A stretch of DNA of 64,000 bases from NCBI GenBank assembly GCA_030653545.1, contig JAURZE010000022.1, positions 248,001-312,000 of the forward strand. Reading direction: 5' to 3'. A model generated the notes under the pieces. That model saw only the letters and a list, made by a program, of their open reading frames with translations. It was not told the origin of the DNA and searched no databases. Below, one piece after another: positions 19,747 through 28,495 of this stretch. A program made the position numbers and the translations under genes. Origin of the DNA: Nitrospira sp. (GTDB lineage Bacteria > Nitrospirota > Nitrospiria > Nitrospirales > Nitrospiraceae). Position 1 is the first letter of the stretch. The number at the start of each line of letters is the position of its first letter.

Positions 19747-20835
19747 ATGACGACGAGTCCATCCGCTGCAACTGAACACGCCACTTCCTGGACCCCATGC
19801 CCGATACTGGGGATTGAATCCTCCTGCGATGAAACATCGGCTGCAATCCTGAATCACGATGGAACGGTCCTCTCGAACATCGTGTCCTCACAAGACTCAG
19901 TTCATCGCCAATTCGGCGGCGTGGTTCCTGAACTGGCCGCACGCGCCCATCTGAGTACCATTGACCGGGTTGTCCAGTCCGCGCTGGTTGAAGCACGTCT
20001 TTCCAGGCATGACCTTGGGGCCATCGCCGTCACACAAGGACCCGGTCTGGCCGGTGCACTCCTGGTTGGACTCAATTACGCCAAAGGGCTGGCCTATGGG
20101 CTCTCGCTCCCTCTGATCGGCGTCAATCATCTTGAAGGTCATATCTCCTCCGCCTGGTTGGCAGATCCCACATTCCCGTTCCCCTGCATTGTCCTTGTCG
20201 TATCCGGTGGGCATACCCATTTATTCAGGAGGGAAGCCGATGGTCGAACCATACTATTGGGCTGCACAAGGGACGATGCCGCCGGTGAAGCGTTTGATAA
20301 GGGCGCGCAGATGCTCGGCCTGGATTATCCTGGTGGGCCGGCAATCGATCGCCTGGCGCGCCAAGGAAGCCCCAAAGCCATTCGCTTCCCCTTGTCTCGC
20401 TTACAAAAGAGCAGCTTGGAGTTCAGCTTCAGCGGGCTGAAGACATCGTTACTCTATCGGCTTCGAGGAATGGACGCAGCGGCACGTACCGCCCAGGCCG
20501 CCGATCTGGCAGCGGGCTACCAAGAGGCGATCGTGCGCGTCCTTGTCGATCGGGCGTTTGTGGCGGTACGGTCGTCCGGCGTGGATGCGCTGGCCGTGGT
20601 CGGGGGGGTTTCCGCCAACTCACGGCTTCGTACACTGCTCACCGCGAGAGCCCAGGAAGAGGGAGTCAGGCTCGCGTTGCCGCCGATGGCCTACTGCACC
20701 GACAACGCCGCCATGATTGCATCTGCCGGGAGACAATTGCTCCTACGCGGGCACCGGCCCGTCGCTGACCTCGAGATTCTGCCATCACTGCGACCGGGCA
20801 CTTACGCCGGCCGTACAACCGTCCACGCCCGCTGA
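19747..20835 (+). CDS. tsaD: tRNA N6-adenosine threonylcarbamoyltransferase TsaD
   Basis: It transfers threonylcarbamoyl to A37 of ANN-decoding tRNAs. The 362-aa protein has an N-terminal GIESSCDETSAAIL, the metal-binding HLEGH motif (about residues 127-131) and the ASKHA nucleotide motifs VVSGGHTH and YCTDNAAMIA. The partner gene tsaC, which makes the threonylcarbamoyl-AMP substrate, lies at 54532-55179; tsaB and tsaE are not in the window. No strong ribosome-binding site precedes the ATG. It is followed 14 bp later by hflX, probably in one transcript. Confidence 0.95.
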   Translation: MTTSPSAATEHATSWTPCPILGIESSCDETSAAILNHDGTVLSNIVSSQDSVHRQFGGVVPELAARAHLSTIDRVVQSALVEARLSRHDLGAIAVTQGPGLAGALLVGLNYAKGLAYGLSLPLIGVNHLEGHISSAWLADPTFPFPCIVLVVSGGHTHLFRREADGRTILLGCTRDDAAGEAFDKGAQMLGLDYPGGPAIDRLARQGSPKAIRFPLSRLQKSSLEFSFSGLKTSLLYRLRGMDAAARTAQAADLAAGYQEAIVRVLVDRAFVAVRSSGVDALAVVGGVSANSRLRTLLTARAQEEGVRLALPPMAYCTDNAAMIASAGRQLLLRGHRPVADLEILPSLRPGTYAGRTTVHAR

Positions 20836-20849
20836 CCAAGAGGCCGCCT

Positions 20850-22541
20850 ATTCCTGAGATACAAGGCAAAACTCTCGGACTTCGTGCCAGCCAACTCGCC
20901 GCGATCGAGCATCTCTATCGACGACGGAATGCGGTCGATGAAGTCCTCTCCCTTGAGCTGGCGACAGAGCTCTCGACGCTCTCGGCTGAGTACCGGCGTC
21001 CAATCTCGCTGCTTCTCACCAGACGCGGTGTCGTGCAGGAAATCATCGTGGGAACCGACATGGTGTTGTCACCCACCACACTGTCTAAATTTCGCGCAGG
21101 CCCCCGTTCACTGCGAGGGCTCCGCCTGATTCGAACGCAACTCCAAGACAGGCCCTTAAGCCAGGAAGATCTGACCGACCTCGGCTACCTGCGCCTCGAC
21201 CTGATCGGCATTCTCTCAGTATCACCAAACGGCACGCCTGGGACGCTCTATCTCGCGCATCTCCTGCCGCCGAATGAAACCGGGCGACTCTGCGAAGTCC
21301 TCAAACCGACGCCGCTACAGGAATGCCCCCTCGTCTTCGACCGATTCATCAAAGACCTCGAAGTAGACCTGCAGGAAGCTCTCAAGCATCACGCCGTGAC
21401 CAGCGGGAGCGAGTCCGCCATCCTGGTCAGCGCATCGTCGCATGGTCGCGCCGAGCAGGAAGAACGGCTCGCCGAGCTCGCCGACCTTGCGGCCTCTGTC
21501 GGCGTCACCGTGTTTGATTCGATTGCGCAACGCATTGGAGACGGCCACCAGCGATACCTGCTGGGAAGCGGAAAACTGAAAGAAGTGCTGATACAAACCC
21601 TGCATAAGGGCGCGGATATGGTCATCTTTGATCAAACGCTTACGCCGGCCCAGGCGCGGGCGATTGCCGAGATGACAGACATCAAAATCATCGACCGGAC
21701 GCAGTTGATTCTCGATATTTTTGCGCGCCGGGCCCATAGCCGTGAAGGCAAGGTCCAGGTGGAACTGGCGCAATTACGCTATCTGCTCCCGCGCCTCTCC
21801 GGACAAGGCACACAGCTGTCACGCCTCGGCGGAGGCATCGGAACCAGAGGCCCGGGAGAAACGAAATTGGAAACCGATCGCCGGAAGATTCGCGACCGGA
21901 TTACCCACTTGGAGCGCGAAATCGAACAATTCTCCAAACACCAGAATCAACGCCGCGCACGCCGGGAACGGCAGCAACTGCCGGTCCTCTCCTTCGTCGG
22001 CTACACCAACGCCGGCAAGTCGACCTTGCTGAACCTCCTCACGGAAAGTCATGTCTCGGCGGAAAATCGCCTTTTTGAGACATTGGACACCACCAGCCGC
22101 CGCCTGCGCTTCCCGCAGGATCGGGAAGTCATCGTCACCGATACCGTCGGATTTATCCGCGATCTCCCCAAAGAACTGATCGGGGCGTTCCGGACAACGC
22201 TGGAGGAATTGCGCGAAGCCGATTTACTCCTCCATGTCGTCGATGCGAGCGCGCCCGACATCGACGTTCAGATGAAAGCCGTCCTGGATATTCTCGAAGA
22301 ATTGGAGCTCGATAAAATTCCGCAAGTCCTGATCTTCAATAAGTGCGATCGACTGCCCGCCGCTCAAGCCGAAGCCTTATGCCGACGCTATGACGCCATC
22401 GGCATCTGCGCCCTGGACGCATCGACATTGCGGCCGTTGATTGATCACCTCGCAACACGCGTTCACACCATGACCAGCACCGAGGAACCGGACCTTCCTC
22501 CGCCGCCGGCCCCGGATCCTGCACTTGCATCTCACCATTAA
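20850..22541 (+). CDS. hflX: GTPase HflX, apparently starting at an AUU codon
   Basis: A ribosome-associated GTPase that splits stalled ribosomes under stress. The G motifs are GYTNAGKST, DTVGFI and NKCD, with the HflX hallmark GGIGTRGPGETKLE upstream of them. The first ATG/GTG/TTG in frame is the GTG at 21033, but coding clearly begins earlier: about 60 codons upstream translate to a typical HflX N-terminus (GKTLGLRASQLAAIEHLYRRR, then RRGVVQEIIVG). The frame back to the stop at 20766 offers no standard start. The best candidate is ATT at 20850: it has AGAGG 6 nt upstream and would give M-PEIQGKT, matching the usual start of this family. A CTG at 20832 that overlaps the tsaD stop is the alternative. 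From 20850 the protein is 563 aa. Confidence 0.88.
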   Translation: MPEIQGKTLGLRASQLAAIEHLYRRRNAVDEVLSLELATELSTLSAEYRRPISLLLTRRGVVQEIIVGTDMVLSPTTLSKFRAGPRSLRGLRLIRTQLQDRPLSQEDLTDLGYLRLDLIGILSVSPNGTPGTLYLAHLLPPNETGRLCEVLKPTPLQECPLVFDRFIKDLEVDLQEALKHHAVTSGSESAILVSASSHGRAEQEERLAELADLAASVGVTVFDSIAQRIGDGHQRYLLGSGKLKEVLIQTLHKGADMVIFDQTLTPAQARAIAEMTDIKIIDRTQLILDIFARRAHSREGKVQVELAQLRYLLPRLSGQGTQLSRLGGGIGTRGPGETKLETDRRKIRDRITHLEREIEQFSKHQNQRRARRERQQLPVLSFVGYTNAGKSTLLNLLTESHVSAENRLFETLDTTSRRLRFPQDREVIVTDTVGFIRDLPKELIGAFRTTLEELREADLLLHVVDASAPDIDVQMKAVLDILEELELDKIPQVLIFNKCDRLPAAQAEALCRRYDAIGICALDASTLRPLIDHLATRVHTMTSTEEPDLPPPPAPDPALASHH

Positions 22542-22566
22542 CCGCGGCAGAATTGCGTCACTTTCA

Positions 22567-23229
22567 ATGAACGCTCATTCGCGCCGCCATTCATCCGTGA
22601 CAACCAAGCCAGCTACGCTTGCGCGCCTGCTGTTGAAGCATCAGCCGAAAGCCGAGATGGAGCTGACCCACCAGTCTCCGTGGGAATTGCTCGTCGCCAC
22701 CATCCTGTCCGCCCAGTGCACCGACCGGCGGGTCAACCAAGTCACCCCGGCGCTGTTCAAGCGTTTTCGTCGACCGCAAGACTACGCCACGGCCCCTCCG
22801 CTCGAACTTGAGGCCCTGATCAAATCGACCGGGTTCTACAAAAATAAAGCCAAGCACTTGATCGGATGCGGCAAAGCCGTGACGGAACGATTCGGCGGAT
22901 CCGTTCCGCAACGCATGGAAGAATTGACGACCATCCCAGGGGTCGGCCGCAAGACCGCGAACGTGATCCTGGGGACCGCCTACGGGCAACCGTCGATCGT
23001 CGTCGACACGCATGTCAAACGAGTCGCCAATCGACTAGGCCTGACCACCTCGGACAATCCCGAGCGAATCGAACAGGATTTGCAGCAACAATTTCCCAAC
23101 GCTCAATGGACCGCCATTTCCCAGCGCCTGCTCCTGCATGGACGCTATATCTGCCTGGCGCGCAAACCCCTCTGCAATGCATGCCCGCTCTATACAGAGT
23201 GCCACTGGAAAGGAAAGCTCCCGCAATGA
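22567..23229 (+). CDS. nth: Endonuclease III
   Basis: A DNA glycosylase/AP lyase that removes oxidised pyrimidines. The 220-aa protein has the helix-hairpin-helix with catalytic Lys (PGVGRKTANV), the catalytic Asp in VVDTHVKR, and a C-terminal 4Fe-4S loop with the exact spacing C-x6-C-x2-C-x5-C (starting CLARKPLC). I chose the ATG at 22567; an in-frame TTG at 22525 overlaps hflX and adds 14 unconserved residues. Its stop overlaps the yicC start (ATGA). Confidence 0.95.
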   Translation: MNAHSRRHSSVTTKPATLARLLLKHQPKAEMELTHQSPWELLVATILSAQCTDRRVNQVTPALFKRFRRPQDYATAPPLELEALIKSTGFYKNKAKHLIGCGKAVTERFGGSVPQRMEELTTIPGVGRKTANVILGTAYGQPSIVVDTHVKRVANRLGLTTSDNPERIEQDLQQQFPNAQWTAISQRLLLHGRYICLARKPLCNACPLYTECHWKGKLPQ

Positions 23230-24104
23230 TCACCAGCATGACCGGTTTCGGACGACGACAAGGGGCCTGGCAGGACGGACAGGTGACGGCAGAAATTCGC
23301 TCCGTCAATCACCGGTTTTTGGAAACCGGCCTGCGACTGCCGAAGACCATGAGCGCGCGTGAAGAACACATCAAAAAAGCCATTCAGGAACATTGCCGCC
23401 GCGGACGCGTCGATCTCACGGTCCTCGTGCAGGGCGGGCGGGGAGGGGCACGCTCGCTGCAACTTGACGCTGATCTGGCGAAGCAGTACCATCAGGCCCT
23501 CCGGAATCTCCAGAAAACGCTCAAGCTCAAAGGAACGATCGATGTCGGGCTCCTCGCAGGATTCCGTGATGTCATTACGATTTCCGACCAGCCGTCCGAC
23601 GACCCCAAGCTTGCCGCGCTCATAGAAAAACTGGTAGGCCAGGCGATTCAAGACCTGGTGAAGATGAGAAAGAAGGAGGGGGCCCTCCTCGCGACGGATA
23701 TTCGCGCGCGCCTTGAGACCTTGCGCGGACTGAAGGCACAAGTGGCGGTTAAAGCCCCGTCAGTGGCCCAAGAGGCTTTTGACCGCATGAAAATCAGACT
23801 TGAAAAGCTGCTGTCGTCTGAGATCCAGGATGTCCCGAAATTGCATCAAGAGCTGGCCCTCTTTGCGGATCGCAGCGACATCACAGAAGAATTGGTCAGA
23901 CTCGATGCACATATGATACAGTTCGACCATACGCTTCAGAGTTCAGAGTCCGTGGGCAAAACGTTGGACTTTCTCCTGCAAGAGATGGGGCGAGAGGTCA
24001 ATACCATCGGCTCCAAGGCCAACGATGCGACGATCACGGCATCGGTCGTACAAATGAAGGCAGAGATAGAGCGAATCAGAGAACAGATTCAGAACGTGGA
24101 ATGA
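23226..24104 (+). CDS. yicC: YicC/YloC family endoribonuclease
   Basis: The 292-aa protein starts with the conserved MITSMTGFGR and includes EIRSVNHRFLE, and its C-terminal domain carries EINTIGSK-like EVNTIGSKAND near residue 258. YicC proteins have recently been described as endoribonucleases; the physiological substrate here is unknown. The ATG overlaps the nth stop by 4 bp and the gene ends with a 4-bp overlap with gmk. The yicC-gmk-rpoZ-coaBC order is widely conserved in bacteria. Confidence 0.93.
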   Translation: MITSMTGFGRRQGAWQDGQVTAEIRSVNHRFLETGLRLPKTMSAREEHIKKAIQEHCRRGRVDLTVLVQGGRGGARSLQLDADLAKQYHQALRNLQKTLKLKGTIDVGLLAGFRDVITISDQPSDDPKLAALIEKLVGQAIQDLVKMRKKEGALLATDIRARLETLRGLKAQVAVKAPSVAQEAFDRMKIRLEKLLSSEIQDVPKLHQELALFADRSDITEELVRLDAHMIQFDHTLQSSESVGKTLDFLLQEMGREVNTIGSKANDATITASVVQMKAEIERIREQIQNVE

Positions 24105-24841
24105 CCAGCATCATGAGCACCAGTCCTGCGCCAACCGCATCAGATCCGCGTCCCTATGTCCCCGAACGACGGGGAATTTTGTTCATTATTTCGGCGCCGT
24201 CCGGAACGGGCAAGACGACACTCTGCAAACAAATTACCGCCTCGGTACCGGGAATTTGGCATTCGGTCTCCTATACCACCAGGCAGCCGCGCCCCGGTGA
24301 AGAACACGGACGGGAATACTTCTTCATCGAAGAGAAAATCTTTCAGGACATGGTGGCCAAAAACGAGTTCATGGAATATGCCCATGTGTACGGCAACTGG
24401 TACGGCACTCCGCGCAAGGCCCTGATGGACAAGATGGAGCAGGGGATCGACGTTCTGCTGGAAATCGACGTTCAGGGCGCCTTGCAGATCAAGAAGAAGG
24501 TGCAGGACGCCGTCTATATTTTCATTCTGCCACCCTCGATGGAAACCCTGCGCACCAGGCTCCAGAGCCGGGCCTCCGACACTCCGGAGGAGATTCAGCG
24601 CCGATTACAGAAGGTGAAGGAGGAGGTGTGGAGTTACCGCGAGTACTACTACATCGTGCGTAACGACAACCTGGAACAGTCTCTTAAAGAACTCCAGAGC
24701 GTGTTCCTGGCGGAACGCCTCAAGACGAAGCGACTTGATATGCATTGGCTTGAACAGAACTTCATTCTCGAGAAAGAATCCAAACCGGGAGATCGTGACC
24801 AATCTTCCATTGCTAAAGGGAGTACCGCGCACCATGATTGA
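24101..24841 (+). CDS. gmk: Guanylate kinase
   Basis: It phosphorylates GMP to GDP. The 246-aa protein carries the P-loop APSGTGKTT (about residues 31-39), the GMP-binding SYTTRQPRPGEEHGREYFF segment and LLEIDVQGA. An N-terminal 25-residue extension and a charged C-terminal tail make it longer than the usual 205-210 aa. It overlaps yicC by 4 bp and rpoZ by 8 bp, so translation is probably coupled. Confidence 0.95.
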   Translation: MTSIMSTSPAPTASDPRPYVPERRGILFIISAPSGTGKTTLCKQITASVPGIWHSVSYTTRQPRPGEEHGREYFFIEEKIFQDMVAKNEFMEYAHVYGNWYGTPRKALMDKMEQGIDVLLEIDVQGALQIKKKVQDAVYIFILPPSMETLRTRLQSRASDTPEEIQRRLQKVKEEVWSYREYYYIVRNDNLEQSLKELQSVFLAERLKTKRLDMHWLEQNFILEKESKPGDRDQSSIAKGSTAHHD

Positions 24842-25187
24842 CATGCTCAACCTCTTGCCCCAGTACAAACTCGGCCAATTCGATTCACGCCATCGGCTCG
24901 TTATCGTCGCGGCTCAACGAGCCAAGCACCTGATCCAGGGAGCCAAGCGCTCCGGCCTCGTCCGCTTCACCAAGGAAACCACCTGCGCGCTCGACGAAGT
25001 GCTGCGCGGAGAGGTCAAGTATCTCGTCGGCGAGGAAGCCCGTGATGCCATGAAAGAAGCCAAGCGCGGAAAAGAAGGCGAGACCGAGCGGTTGGCCATG
25101 ATGACCGGTGAGGACGCCAAGGAAATTAAGAAAGAACTCAGCGTCTATGTCGATGACGCCGCTAAGCCCGCCCCAGCGGAGGAGTAA
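24834..25187 (+). CDS. rpoZ: RNA polymerase omega subunit
   Basis: A small subunit that helps assemble RNA polymerase and, in many bacteria, contributes to the ppGpp site. The 117-aa protein has the omega core: DSRHRLVIVAAQRAKHLIQGAK, then KETTCALDEVLRGEVKY. The C-terminus is a charged extension with Pro and Ala. The ATG overlaps the end of gmk, the classical gmk-rpoZ arrangement. Confidence 0.92.
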   Translation: MIDMLNLLPQYKLGQFDSRHRLVIVAAQRAKHLIQGAKRSGLVRFTKETTCALDEVLRGEVKYLVGEEARDAMKEAKRGKEGETERLAMMTGEDAKEIKKELSVYVDDAAKPAPAEE

Positions 25188-25189
25188 CG

Positions 25190-26440
25190 TTGGATTCAGA
25201 GACGACGCCAGGGACGTTGACCGGTAAACGGGTGGCGCTCGGCGTCACAGGAAGTATCGCGGCCTATAAGGCCGTGAGCCTTTTGCGTGCCCTCACACGG
25301 CAAGGGGCCAGCGTCTCCGTCGTGATGACCAAGGCCGCGACGAAGTTCGTCACGCCGATGACCTTTGAAGTGTTGTCCGGCCAGGCCGTGACGACCGACC
25401 TCTTCGAAGCTCATCAAGAGATGAAGCATCTGTCCATCCCGGAAGGGGCCGATGCCATCGTGATCGCGCCGGCAACAGCCAACTTCCTGGCCAAGGCCGC
25501 TGTCGGACTGGCGGATGATGTCCTGTCGACCATGCTACTCACGAGCCGCTGTCCCTTGATTGTGGCACCGGCCATGGACGGCGACATGTGGACACATCCC
25601 ACCGTCCAAGACCATGTCAAGACGCTCCGCTCTCGAGGCACAACAGTCCTGGACCCCGAAGAAGGTCCGCTCGCTTCAGGCCAAGTGGCCCAAGGGCGAC
25701 TTGCCGCCGAGACTCGAATCCTCGAAGCCATTGAACACGTCCTCATCCCGCTCGCCGATTTGAAAGGGCAGAGGATCCTCGTCTCAGCCGGCCCCACCCA
25801 GGAAGCCATCGATCCGGTTCGCTACATTTCCAACCGCTCGTCGGGAAAGATGGGCTATGCCATCGCGGAAGCGGCCAGAAACCGAGGTGCCGAGGTCATC
25901 CTCGTCACCGGCCCCACCGCCCTCACACCCCCGGCCGGCATCCGTGTCGTGCCAATCACCACCGCCAAAGAAATGGCGGAAGCCATGTCGGCTCAGTTCG
26001 GCTGGTCCTCCATCGTCATTATGGCCGCGGCCGTGGCGGACTTTCGTCCTAAGACTCCAGCAGCCCAGAAGCTGAAAAAGGGAACCGCCGCCGTGCCTCC
26101 GCTGGAGTTGGAACGGGCTCCCGATATTCTGGCCATGCTCTCGGCCAAACGCACCTCCCAAATCCTGGTTGGCTTCGCCGCCGAAACGCAACACCTCGTC
26201 CAACATGCGACCGACAAACTTACGGCGAAGGGCCTCGACCTGATCGTCGCCAACGATGTCACCCAAGCAGGGGGGGGATTCGGCAGCGAACACAATGCGG
26301 CCATCATCCTCTCCCGCACCGGAATTCAGCATACCTTCGACCTCCGTCCAAAATCACAATTGGCTCACGATATCCTCTCAACCATTGTAGAATTTGCCCA
26401 GAACGAACCTCGCAAACAGACACCGGCTTCCGTGCGATAG
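25190..26440 (+). CDS. coaBC: Bifunctional phosphopantothenoylcysteine decarboxylase/phosphopantothenate-cysteine ligase
   Basis: Two steps of coenzyme A synthesis. The 416-aa protein has an FMN-dependent CoaC half (residues 1-185; VTGSIAAYKAV at the N-terminus) and a CoaB half (about 190-405; SAGPTQEAIDPVRYISNRSSGKMG). The CoaC motif normally read PAMNxxMW is PAMDGDMW here, and the clamp Cys of ACG is Ser (LASGQ). I recall the same combination in other bacterial lineages, so it is probably a functional variant. It starts at TTG behind GCGGAGGAG, inside the end of rpoZ. With coaD at 51.7 kb, two CoA genes lie in the window. Confidence 0.93.
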   Translation: MDSETTPGTLTGKRVALGVTGSIAAYKAVSLLRALTRQGASVSVVMTKAATKFVTPMTFEVLSGQAVTTDLFEAHQEMKHLSIPEGADAIVIAPATANFLAKAAVGLADDVLSTMLLTSRCPLIVAPAMDGDMWTHPTVQDHVKTLRSRGTTVLDPEEGPLASGQVAQGRLAAETRILEAIEHVLIPLADLKGQRILVSAGPTQEAIDPVRYISNRSSGKMGYAIAEAARNRGAEVILVTGPTALTPPAGIRVVPITTAKEMAEAMSAQFGWSSIVIMAAAVADFRPKTPAAQKLKKGTAAVPPLELERAPDILAMLSAKRTSQILVGFAAETQHLVQHATDKLTAKGLDLIVANDVTQAGGGFGSEHNAAIILSRTGIQHTFDLRPKSQLAHDILSTIVEFAQNEPRKQTPASVR

Positions 26441-26448
26441 GAGCCTCA

Positions 26449-27285
26449 ATGGCATCAGGATCCCGGGCCAACGCCGCTGAAATCGACCGTCATGCGACCA
26501 CCCTGGCGAAAGACCCTGCCTCCAAGGCCTTTATTCCCTTGGCTGAAGAGTATGGCAAAGCCGGCATGTGGTCCGAAGCGGCCGGCGTCCTCGAAGACGG
26601 GCTGAAGTACTACCCCGGATTTATCACGGCGATGGTCGCGCTTGGCCGCGCCTATGACCAGCTGAGCCAACCGACCAAAGCCAAAGCCATTCTGGAAGAA
26701 GCCATCAAGATCAGTCCGGAAAACCTCCGGGCACATCGAACCTTGGCGAAGATCTACACTGCCGAAGGCTCCGCCGCCCAGGCGCTCCGCTCATGCGACG
26801 TGATCCTCGCTCTCAATCCGTTAGATCAAGAATCGCTCTCGCTGCGCGCTTCCCTCGGCGCCGCCATCCCGGACACATCCGAAACACCTAAGGCACCATC
26901 GACAAGAGCAACCGTCGCATCGTCCGAAGCGGCTGCTGTCGCACCTGATCCACACCTGCCGGCCGCTGCGGAGCTATCAGCCCTAGCCGAAAATACAGAC
27001 ACCGCTGCAGTAGCAGTAGTGGTGGAATCCGCCATGCCGGATCTCGTAGCTGATGCCACCGCCAGCATGGCCTCAGTCCTAGAAACGGATCAGCCCCGGG
27101 CACAAGAGCCGGCACCCGTTGAGGCTGCCATGACGACTGCACTCGCCGCCGAACAGACTCCCGTGTCTGCTCCATCACGAAACCAGACCGCCACCAATCG
27201 ACTGGAGCATATGCTGCAGTCCATCCACGCTCGCCGCCGAGATCGGCCCTCTCCCGAAGCGACTGCTGCGCCAGCTCAACCCTGA
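26449..27285 (+). CDS. TPR-repeat protein
   Basis: The 278-aa protein has two to three tetratricopeptide repeats in residues 25-125 (for example PGFITAMVALGRAYDQLSQ and PENLRAHRTLAKIYTAEGS). A long Ala, Pro, Thr and Glu-rich, probably disordered region follows (about 135-265). No signal peptide is visible. It begins 8 bp after coaBC and is likely the last gene of that operon. A scaffold or protein-interaction role is inferred from the TPR fold only. Confidence 0.75.
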   Translation: MASGSRANAAEIDRHATTLAKDPASKAFIPLAEEYGKAGMWSEAAGVLEDGLKYYPGFITAMVALGRAYDQLSQPTKAKAILEEAIKISPENLRAHRTLAKIYTAEGSAAQALRSCDVILALNPLDQESLSLRASLGAAIPDTSETPKAPSTRATVASSEAAAVAPDPHLPAAAELSALAENTDTAAVAVVVESAMPDLVADATASMASVLETDQPRAQEPAPVEAAMTTALAAEQTPVSAPSRNQTATNRLEHMLQSIHARRRDRPSPEATAAPAQP

Positions 27286-27293
27286 CCAAAGGT

Positions 27294-27322
27294 TTGACCC
27301 TCTCCGACGGGGCTGCTAGAAT
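27294..27322 (+). promoter_or_regulatory. Sigma-70-type promoter of aroQ-efp-accBC
   Basis: TTGACC, a 17-bp spacer and TAGAAT, just after the TPR gene and about 68 bp before the aroQ ATG. Confidence 0.65.
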
Positions 27323-27389
27323 GCCGCCGCTAAGCACCTTGTCGTGTACTCCATCTTCTTCGTGACTTCGGAGGCAGTGCGTACCTGAG

Positions 27390-27890
27390 ATGGTTCGGAT
27401 TCTTGTGCTACATGGGCCCAATCTCAACCTGCTCGGCACCCGGGAGCAATCCATTTACGGCACGACCACGCTCGACGAAATTGATGCCGCCATTGCCCAA
27501 ACAGCCGAGGGCTTGAACATTGAAGTCGATACCCGGCAATCGAACATGGAAGGGGAGCTGGTCACCTGGATCCAGGAAGCGCGGACGGGTTACCACGGCA
27601 TCATTATCAATCCGGCAGCCTACACCCATACCAGCGTGGCCATTCGGGATGCCCTGGCCGCCGTCGCCCTGCCGACGGTGGAAGTACATCTCTCGAATAT
27701 TTACCAGCGGGAAGCATTCCGGCATCATTCATACATCGCAGGAGTGGCGATGGCGCAACTCTCCGGCTTCGGACCAGCCGGCTATCTCCTCGCCCTCCAA
27801 GGGCTCCTTGAACATCTCCTGGAGCAAGGCACCAAAACAGGCGGGGCCGCATCAAAACCCGTCCGCCGAACCCGCCGACGAAAAGCATGA
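27390..27890 (+). CDS. aroQ: Type II 3-dehydroquinate dehydratase
   Basis: Third step of the shikimate pathway. The 166-aa protein shows [12 protein letters not shown] (residues 8-19), the lid Arg region with [10 protein letters not shown], the [17 protein letters not shown] segment, and [17 protein letters not shown] carrying the catalytic His. The catalytic Tyr of the lid corresponds to IYG near residue 26. It has a basic C-terminal tail. It heads a likely aroQ-efp-accB-accC operon, a common arrangement although aminopeptidase pepQ is absent here. Confidence 0.95.
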   Translation: MVRILVLHGPNLNLLGTREQSIYGTTTLDEIDAAIAQTAEGLNIEVDTRQSNMEGELVTWIQEARTGYHGIIINPAAYTHTSVAIRDALAAVALPTVEVHLSNIYQREAFRHHSYIAGVAMAQLSGFGPAGYLLALQGLLEHLLEQGTKTGGAASKPVRRTRRRKA

Positions 27891-27934
27891 GCACCACGCA
27901 TTGAATCACCGTGTGAGGATGAAGGGAGTCTGCA

Positions 27935-28495
27935 GTGATTTCGACAGTTGATTTTCGCAATGGCGTTCGCTTGATGGTCGAAGGCGACCCCTTTTACATC
28001 GTCGAGTTTCAGCATGTGAAACCAGGCAAAGGCGGCGCCTTCGTCAGGACCAAGTTGAAGAGCTATCTCACCGGCAACTTACTCGACCGCACATTCCGAT
28101 CCGGCGAACGTTTTGAAGAGCCGAAACTCGATGAGCGGGAAATGCAATTTCTCTACGCCACCGACGACGACTACACCTTCATGGATAACGAAAGCTACGA
28201 ACAGCTGACGTTTGCCAAGAAGACGTTGGGGGAGAATGCGGACCTGATCAAGGAAAACATGATCGTGAAGATTCTCGTCTACGAGCATCGACCGATCGAC
28301 GTCGAACTCCCAAATTTCATCGAGCTCAAAGTCGTGGACGCCGATCCGGGCGTGCGCGGGGACACCGCCTCAGGCGGCACCAAACCCGCCACGGTCGAAA
28401 CCGGCGCGATCATCAAAGTTCCCCTCTATCTGGAGGTAGGCACCGTGATTAAGATCGACACCCGCACCAGATCCTACGTGGAGCGCGTCAGGTGA
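27935..28495 (+). CDS. efp: Elongation factor P
   Basis: It relieves ribosome stalling at polyproline stretches. The 186-aa protein has three beta-barrel domains and the loop KPGKGGAF with Lys32 at the tip, the residue modified by EpmA in some species. I see no epmA or earP gene nearby, so the modification state is unknown. Translation begins at GTG. The end overlaps accB by 4 bp (GTGA). Confidence 0.95.
   Translation: MISTVDFRNGVRLMVEGDPFYIVEFQHVKPGKGGAFVRTKLKSYLTGNLLDRTFRSGERFEEPKLDEREMQFLYATDDDYTFMDNESYEQLTFAKKTLGENADLIKENMIVKILVYEHRPIDVELPNFIELKVVDADPGVRGDTASGGTKPATVETGAIIKVPLYLEVGTVIKIDTRTRSYVERVR

Noticed and set aside
22866-23225. Upstream extension of the yicC frame by 120 codons
   Set aside because: It runs out of frame through nth, and the conserved YicC start MITSMTGFGR is at 23226 with a 4-bp overlap.
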